Source of the DNA: Prasinococcaceae sp. CCMP 1430
Lineage: Eukaryota > Prasinodermophyta > Palmophyllophyceae > Prasinococcales > Prasinococcaceae
NCBI GenBank assembly: GCA_013416795.1
Contig: RQSC01000020.1
Span: 123,516 to 139,667, forward strand
DNA: 16,152 bases
Reading direction: 5' to 3'
Positions 14,851 to 16,152 of the stretch are shown here, piece after piece (within the stretch, counting starts at the first letter, position 1; each line of letters begins with the position of its first letter). The notes below the pieces were generated by a model, which saw only the letters and a program-made list of their open reading frames with translations, made no database searches and was not told the origin of the DNA. The position numbers and the translations under genes are program-made.

Positions 14851-15004
14851 GCCAGCTGTTTTGCGGCAAGTGGCCCTCTCTCCCAGGCGGCTCTAGCTCT
14901 AGCTTTAGAGTAGCAACTTTGAGCGCCCGCCCCGCTCGAGGCGACCCCTTCGGATGCACACCCCGCGACGGTGCGGGAGGGCGTCTCCTGTCGCGAGCTC
15001 GTCA
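14389..15004. other. Region upstream of the R-SNARE; low-complexity, with a possible plus-strand exon
   Basis: Between the R-SNARE start (-) and the VOC-gene stop (-). It is mostly GC/GT-rich low complexity, with A10 at 14606-14615 and G-runs near 14690-14704. It should contain the R-SNARE promoter and the VOC 3' UTR. A weak plus-strand coding signal at 14766-14845 is listed separately. Confidence 0.45.
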
Positions 15005-15517
15005 TCATGCGGCGGCGACCTTCTGGGTCAGCTGCAGGAGGTTGCCGCACGTGTCGTCGATGTGCGCGATGATGACGGGCCCGGCCTTGACTGGCCCCAC
15101 CTTGATGGTCACGTCTCGGGCCTTGAGGAACGCCAGGGTTTTGTCCATATCGCCGACCATGAAGGTCGCGCACGGGATGCCATCTGCGTAGAGCGCCTTC
15201 TGGTAGACCTGCGCGGCGGGCAGGGCGTTGGGCTCGAGCAGCAGCTCCACGCCTTGCACGCCGTCCGGCGAGCCCACCGTCAGCCAGCGGTGCTTGCCGA
15301 CGATGGGATCGTCGCTGATCACGTGGAAGCCCAGCTTCTCCGTGTAGAAGGTCTTGGCCTTCACCTGGTCGTCGACTGGGACGCTGGCGTACTGGATGCG
15401 GATCCCGGACGAAGTCCCGGTGGCATAGAGCGGCCGGCGGGTGGGTGCCCGGCCGCCCGCCGCAGGACCTGCGCCCAGCGGCGAGTCCCCTTGCGAGGGG
15501 GCGTCCGGCTCGGCCAT
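15005..15517 (-). CDS. VOC-superfamily (glyoxalase/bleomycin-resistance fold) protein
   Basis: A 170-residue protein with one vicinal-oxygen-chelate domain (about 38-165) formed of two beta-alpha-beta-beta-beta modules. The first module is IQYASVPVDDQVKAKTFYTE then KLGFHVISDD, with the strand GVELLLEPN. The second is IPCATFMVGDMDKTLAFLKA, ending IIAHIDDTCGNLLQLTQK. This pattern (FYTEKLGF... RWLTVGSP... YQKALYADGIP... DDTCGN) is the form usual in bacterial VOC proteins. E91 matches the usual metal-ligand strand end, but other ligands are not obvious (Q42, C116/T118 and N159 at the expected places). Substrate and metal dependence are therefore open. The start is the ATG at 15517; the frame is open upstream into low-complexity sequence. 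The 35 residues before the fold are Pro/Gly/Arg-rich and may be linker or targeting sequence. The stop is TGA at 15007-15005. It could be a bacterial acquisition. Confidence 0.85.
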   Translation of the reverse strand: MAEPDAPSQGDSPLGAGPAAGGRAPTRRPLYATGTSSGIRIQYASVPVDDQVKAKTFYTEKLGFHVISDDPIVGKHRWLTVGSPDGVQGVELLLEPNALPAAQVYQKALYADGIPCATFMVGDMDKTLAFLKARDVTIKVGPVKAGPVIIAHIDDTCGNLLQLTQKVAAA

Positions 15518-15999
15518 GTGCCGACGGCTAGCCCTACAGGCACGATGGAAGGGCCCGTACGCGTGCAAAAGCGGACCTCGACGGGAAAGCGGGAGGGAAA
15601 GCGGAGCGGAGGGGAGGAGGGGGAGGAAGGGGTACAGAGGTCGCAGGCGCTCGCGCGCAAGCTCGTGCGCGCGCGCGCGCGCGCGCCGGGCGGCCGCCTC
15701 CCGGTGTGCGCGCGGCGCGTGGGCCGGGGCGGAGGGGGTAGGGAGGGGGGAAGGGTGTACGGGAGTGTGAGCGACGAGGGCGAGGGCGGCGGCGGCGGTG
15801 GTGGCGGTGGGTGAAGGCACTCGTACGCGCGCGCGGCGGGGGCGTGTGGCGTGTGCGGACCGCTGAACTTATCTTCTCGGCCCACCGCCGAGCTCGGCCC
15901 ACCGCCACGTGGCATTCACCCACGGGAGAGTATTTTCCAGGTCAAAACACAGACTCGTGCGCGCTGGACGGGTCGATTGGTTTTAGAGGTACTGTTTAG
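15518..15999. other. Low-complexity upstream region of the VOC gene
   Basis: No convincing coding sequence. It contains a purine-rich stretch (about 15575-15640), an alternating GC run (15666-15687) able to form Z-DNA, a G-rich segment (15723-15755) and a GGC/GGT microsatellite (15785-15811). Composition then changes to a mixed region with ATTGG at 15975-15979, an inverted CCAAT box. The VOC promoter is expected somewhere here. Confidence 0.5.
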
Positions 16000-16004
16000 C
16001 TGCA

Positions 16005-16035
16005 AGGTTAGACATAAACCCTATATGTCAAACCT
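16005..16035. promoter_or_regulatory. 12-bp inverted repeat enclosing a telo-box-like AAACCCTA
   Basis: Arms AGGTTAGACATA (16005-16016) and TATGTCAAACCT (16024-16035) pair over 11 of 12 positions around a 7-nt loop. AAACCCTA (16016-16023) spans the loop; in plants this 'telo-box' occurs in promoters of translation and growth genes. It sits in an AT-rich island (about 15975-16040) in GC-rich sequence, so a promoter role is plausible but unproven. Confidence 0.45.
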
Positions 16036-16043
16036 AAAAGTGC

Positions 16044-16152
16044 GCGCAGACCCAGCGGTCGTCTGCCAGCGCGGGCGAGCGGCGCCCCGCCGTCCGGCGG
16101 GCCGTGGCCGCCGTGCAAGCGGCGTTATCGCGGCGCGAGGGCGGCGCGCGCG
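16044..16152 (+). other. Possible start of a further plus-strand exon, cut by the window end
   Basis: After a possible acceptor (gtgcgcgcag, ending 16049) the frame starting at 16044 is open to the window end. It reads ERRPAVRRAVAAVQAALSRR with almost all third positions G or C. There is no ATG and no domain, and the stretch is too short to judge. Confidence 0.2.

Overview
This is a GC-rich (clearly above 60% by eye) nuclear segment from a eukaryote, most likely a unicellular alga. GT-AG introns of about 80-310 nt interrupt most genes. The proteins are typically eukaryotic: a nuclear-encoded mitoribosomal uS5m, complex I NDUFS4, a longin R-SNARE, a seipin domain, and a peroxisomal-type acyl-activating enzyme of the plant AAE17/AAE18 kind. 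The ribonuclease-inhibitor-type LRRs and a LicD protein fit a haptophyte, pelagophyte or similar marine microalga. That placement is inference; nothing here fixes the species.

Layout, left to right. MRPS5 (+, 5' partial, 90-1585) converges on NDUFS4 (-, 2208-2992, two exons). Across an AT-richer promoter gap lies an unrecognised single-pass membrane protein (+, 3502-4477, two exons). It converges on an FHA-domain protein (-, 4853 to about 5797). The FHA gene is head-to-head with, and apparently antisense-overlapping, a four-exon Arg/Trp-rich helical gene (+, about 5663-6866). That gene converges on an intronless AAE17/18-like synthetase (-, 6950-9166). Next come an isolated seipin-domain exon (-, 9438-9920) with a hairpin-forming repeat, a GTCG microsatellite, and a LicD-family protein with no visible start codon (+, 10001-11110). 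Then follow a membrane/LRR protein (-, 11196-12580), a longin R-SNARE (-, 13467-14388, two exons) and a VOC/glyoxalase-fold protein (-, 15005-15517). Intervals with no convincing gene are 1586-2207, 4478-4852, 12581-13466, most of 14389-15004, and 15518-16152.

The genes do not form an obvious pathway. Two serve mitochondria. Three neighbours (acyl activation, seipin, LicD) touch lipid or glycan chemistry, which may be coincidence. The points most worth a second look are: (1) two introns in one gene that share identical ends, like introner copies; (2) head-to-head gene pairs whose coding frames run into each other with no ATG between them, one pair meeting at a microsatellite; (3) a membrane domain fused to LRRs that contain two identical 84-bp units; (4) a one-base frame conflict at the NDUFS4 targeting peptide.
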